Shown here one piece after another: positions 23,505 to 24,978 of a stretch of DNA of 24,978 nt; position 1 is the first letter of the stretch, and every line of letters begins with the position of its first letter. The position numbers and the translations under genes were made by a program. The stretch comes from UBA5868 sp964482025 (GTDB taxonomy: Bacteria > Pseudomonadota > Gammaproteobacteria > Pseudomonadales > Cellvibrionaceae): NCBI GenBank assembly GCA_964482025.1, contig CAYZVN010000048.1, positions 1 to 24,978 on the forward strand. Reading direction: 5' to 3'. The notes beneath the pieces were generated by a model. The model saw only the letters and a list, made by a program, of their open reading frames with translations, searched no databases and was not told the origin of the DNA.

Positions 23505-24233
23505 GTGCAGTTTTGTTTATTGATTCCCCACTACAACCACCATGAACAGCTGCTGCGTTTTTTACCCGTGGTGGCCGCGCAGAATTTGCCGTGCATCATC
23601 GTTGACGACGGCAGCCATCCCGAGAGCCTAGCGCAATTGCGCAGCGCCCTGCCGCAATACCCGGACGTCACCTTGGTGGCCATGCCGTACAATCGCGGCA
23701 AGGGCCGGGCAATCAAAACTGGTGTCACCTGGGCCGCCAGCCAGGGCTACAGCCACGTGATTCAGATCGACGCCGACGGCCAGCACAATGTCGCCGACAT
23801 TCCGCGTTTTATGGCCCTTGCCCAGGATTTTCCGCACGCCTTGATTTCCGGACGCCCCACCTTTGATGAAAGCGCCCCCGCCGTGCGCCGCCACGGCCGC
23901 AAGATCACCAGTGCAGTGTGCATGCTGGAGACGTTTTCTACCGCCATTCGCGACGGCCTGTGTGGTTTTCGGGTGTATCCGGTCGCCAGTTTTGAGAAAT
24001 TGCAGGATCGTTATTACCTCGGCAACCGCATGGATTTTGATACGGAAATTTTAGTGAAAAGTGTGTGGCTGGGAATTCCGTTGAAATATCTGGATACGCC
24101 GGTGATTTATCCGCAAGGCAATGTCTCGCATTTCAATTATCTGCGCGACAATCTCATTCTGATCCGATTGCACAGTCGCCTATTACTCGCCGCACCGTTT
24201 CAGTTCTGGCGGCGATGGCTGCGCCGAGCGTGA
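23505..24233 (+). CDS. Family 2 glycosyltransferase (polyene-cluster type), 242 aa
   Basis: A soluble GT-A fold glycosyltransferase. CLLIPHYNHHEQL (4-16) opens the nucleotide-binding half. VDDGSHPE carries the DD pair (34-35), and IDADGQH (88-94) carries the metal-binding DxD. The remainder includes ISGRPTFDESAP and the C-terminal GNVSHFNYLRDNLILIRLHSRL. In aryl-polyene clusters such a domain is often joined to an acyltransferase in one protein. Here the two are separate adjacent genes. GTG 23505 is preferred, with GAGAG eight bases upstream; a TTG at 23490 that overlaps the dehydratase stop (TTGA) is the alternative. The sugar donor and acceptor cannot be told from sequence. Confidence 0.88.
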   Translation: MQFCLLIPHYNHHEQLLRFLPVVAAQNLPCIIVDDGSHPESLAQLRSALPQYPDVTLVAMPYNRGKGRAIKTGVTWAASQGYSHVIQIDADGQHNVADIPRFMALAQDFPHALISGRPTFDESAPAVRRHGRKITSAVCMLETFSTAIRDGLCGFRVYPVASFEKLQDRYYLGNRMDFDTEILVKSVWLGIPLKYLDTPVIYPQGNVSHFNYLRDNLILIRLHSRLLLAAPFQFWRRWLRRA

Positions 24234-24238
24234 CCGAC

Positions 24239-24978
24239 ATGCAGAAAACCACTAAGCACTGGGCGACCTTGTCGGAGTCCGGCAGTTATCGCGGCATTCT
24301 GTTTATGCTCTGGCTACACCGCCTGTTCGGCCGCAAATTCTTCAGCGTTATTCTCGTGCCGGTGTGCCTGTATTTTTTTATTGTGAACGGCACGGCACGG
24401 CGCGCCTCGCTGGATTTTCTGACTCGCCACGCCCGTCAATACCCGAACTTTTGGCGGCGCCCGCCGGGCTATCGCGACGTGCTGCGGCATATCTACAGTT
24501 TCGGCCAGGCGATTCTGGACAAAATGCTCGCCTGGTCAGAAGACATAGACCCAAACTGTTTTCTGATCCAGAACCAACCCGTGCTCGATGAGTTTTTAAG
24601 CCGCACCGGCGGGCAGCTGATCATAGGCTCGCATCTGGGCAACCTGGAGTTTTGTCGCGGCTTTATGCAGCGTTACATGGATAAAACCATTAACGTCCTG
24701 GTGTACGACCAGCACTCGGCGAATTTTGTCGAAGCCATGCAAAAAATTAATCCGGTGTCGCGCTTTAATGTGTATCAAGTAACGCAACTGGATATTCCCA
24801 CCATTCTGTTGCTGCAAAACAAGATTCAAGCTGGCGAATGGCTGTTTATCGCCGGCGACCGGGTTCCGGTATCCGGCGACCGCACCTTGGATGCGGATTT
24901 TTTTGGCGAGCCGGCGCCCTTTGCCATAGGCCCTTACATCCTGGCGAAAACGCTGCAATGCCAGGTGACTTTGATGTT
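24239..24978 (+). CDS. LpxL/HtrB-like acyltransferase (LPLAT), N-terminal part, cut by window end
   Basis: The frame is open to the right edge, giving 246 codons without a stop, so the gene is partial. The N-terminus HWATLSESGSYRGILFMLWL and VILVPVCLYFFIVNGTARRAS form the membrane-associated start typical of lipid-A-acyltransferase relatives in polyene clusters. The acyltransferase motif HX4E is H132-E137 in IGSHLGNLEFCR, and AGDRVPVSGDR follows near 210. The ATG at 24239 begins five bases after the glycosyltransferase stop; an in-frame ATG at 24215 overlaps that gene and is less likely. The family transfers acyl chains to lipid or sugar heads. With the glycosyltransferase it probably builds the lipid anchor of a polyene, by analogy with ApeJ-like fusions. 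Confidence 0.88.
   Translation, partial: MQKTTKHWATLSESGSYRGILFMLWLHRLFGRKFFSVILVPVCLYFFIVNGTARRASLDFLTRHARQYPNFWRRPPGYRDVLRHIYSFGQAILDKMLAWSEDIDPNCFLIQNQPVLDEFLSRTGGQLIIGSHLGNLEFCRGFMQRYMDKTINVLVYDQHSANFVEAMQKINPVSRFNVYQVTQLDIPTILLLQNKIQAGEWLFIAGDRVPVSGDRTLDADFFGEPAPFAIGPYILAKTLQCQVTLM

Overview
The window looks like chromosome of a gammaproteobacterium. epmC, yheU, tusA, tag, pdxB, a CGFS glutaredoxin and an aryl-polyene-type cluster all point that way. The mix of an RHS/type VI-like island, a lipoprotein trehalase and the polyene genes would suit a marine Cellvibrionales-like bacterium, but the genus is a guess from gene content. Genes are densely packed, several pairs overlap, and convergent genes often sit less than 20 bp apart. 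I see no rRNA, tRNA, CRISPR array, insertion sequence or phage integrase.

Layout. (1) 1-6524 is the edge of a polymorphic-toxin / type VI-like island. It holds a large RHS/YD-repeat protein on the minus strand that runs off the left edge, a divergent uncharacterised lipoprotein, and a membrane-anchored Ser/Thr kinase. (2) 6628-10664, all minus strand, is a housekeeping run: epmC, pdxB, an ATP-NAD-kinase-family protein, a GFA-family zinc protein and a nitroreductase. pdxB, the kinase-like gene and the GFA gene overlap and should be one operon. (3) 10901-14580 holds an unknown acidic protein, a two-way terminator, tusA, a yheU/alpha-beta-hydrolase pair, a GcvR-like double-ACT protein, an unknown protein and grxD. 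(4) 14880-17311 holds two membrane proteins: a Na+/Ca2+ exchanger-family protein and a DUF21/CBS/CorC-type protein. (5) 17315-21140 is a regulatory module. A WYL regulator followed by a trehalase lipoprotein is divergent from a small winged-helix-like protein plus a secreted protein, with a clean inverted repeat between the two units. (6) 21137-22341 (minus) holds an HD phosphohydrolase and DNA-3-methyladenine glycosylase I. (7) 22529 to the right edge is the start of an aryl-polyene-like cluster: ApeG-like membrane protein, ApeI-like dehydratase, family 2 glycosyltransferase and a LpxL-type acyltransferase cut by the window end.

The points most worth following are the WYL operator module, the ATT start candidates on two lipoproteins, the PAAR-less RHS protein beside a kinase, and the unusual arrangement of the polyene genes. 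I found no system I can call clearly new. These are candidates, and the deciding evidence for two of them lies outside the window.
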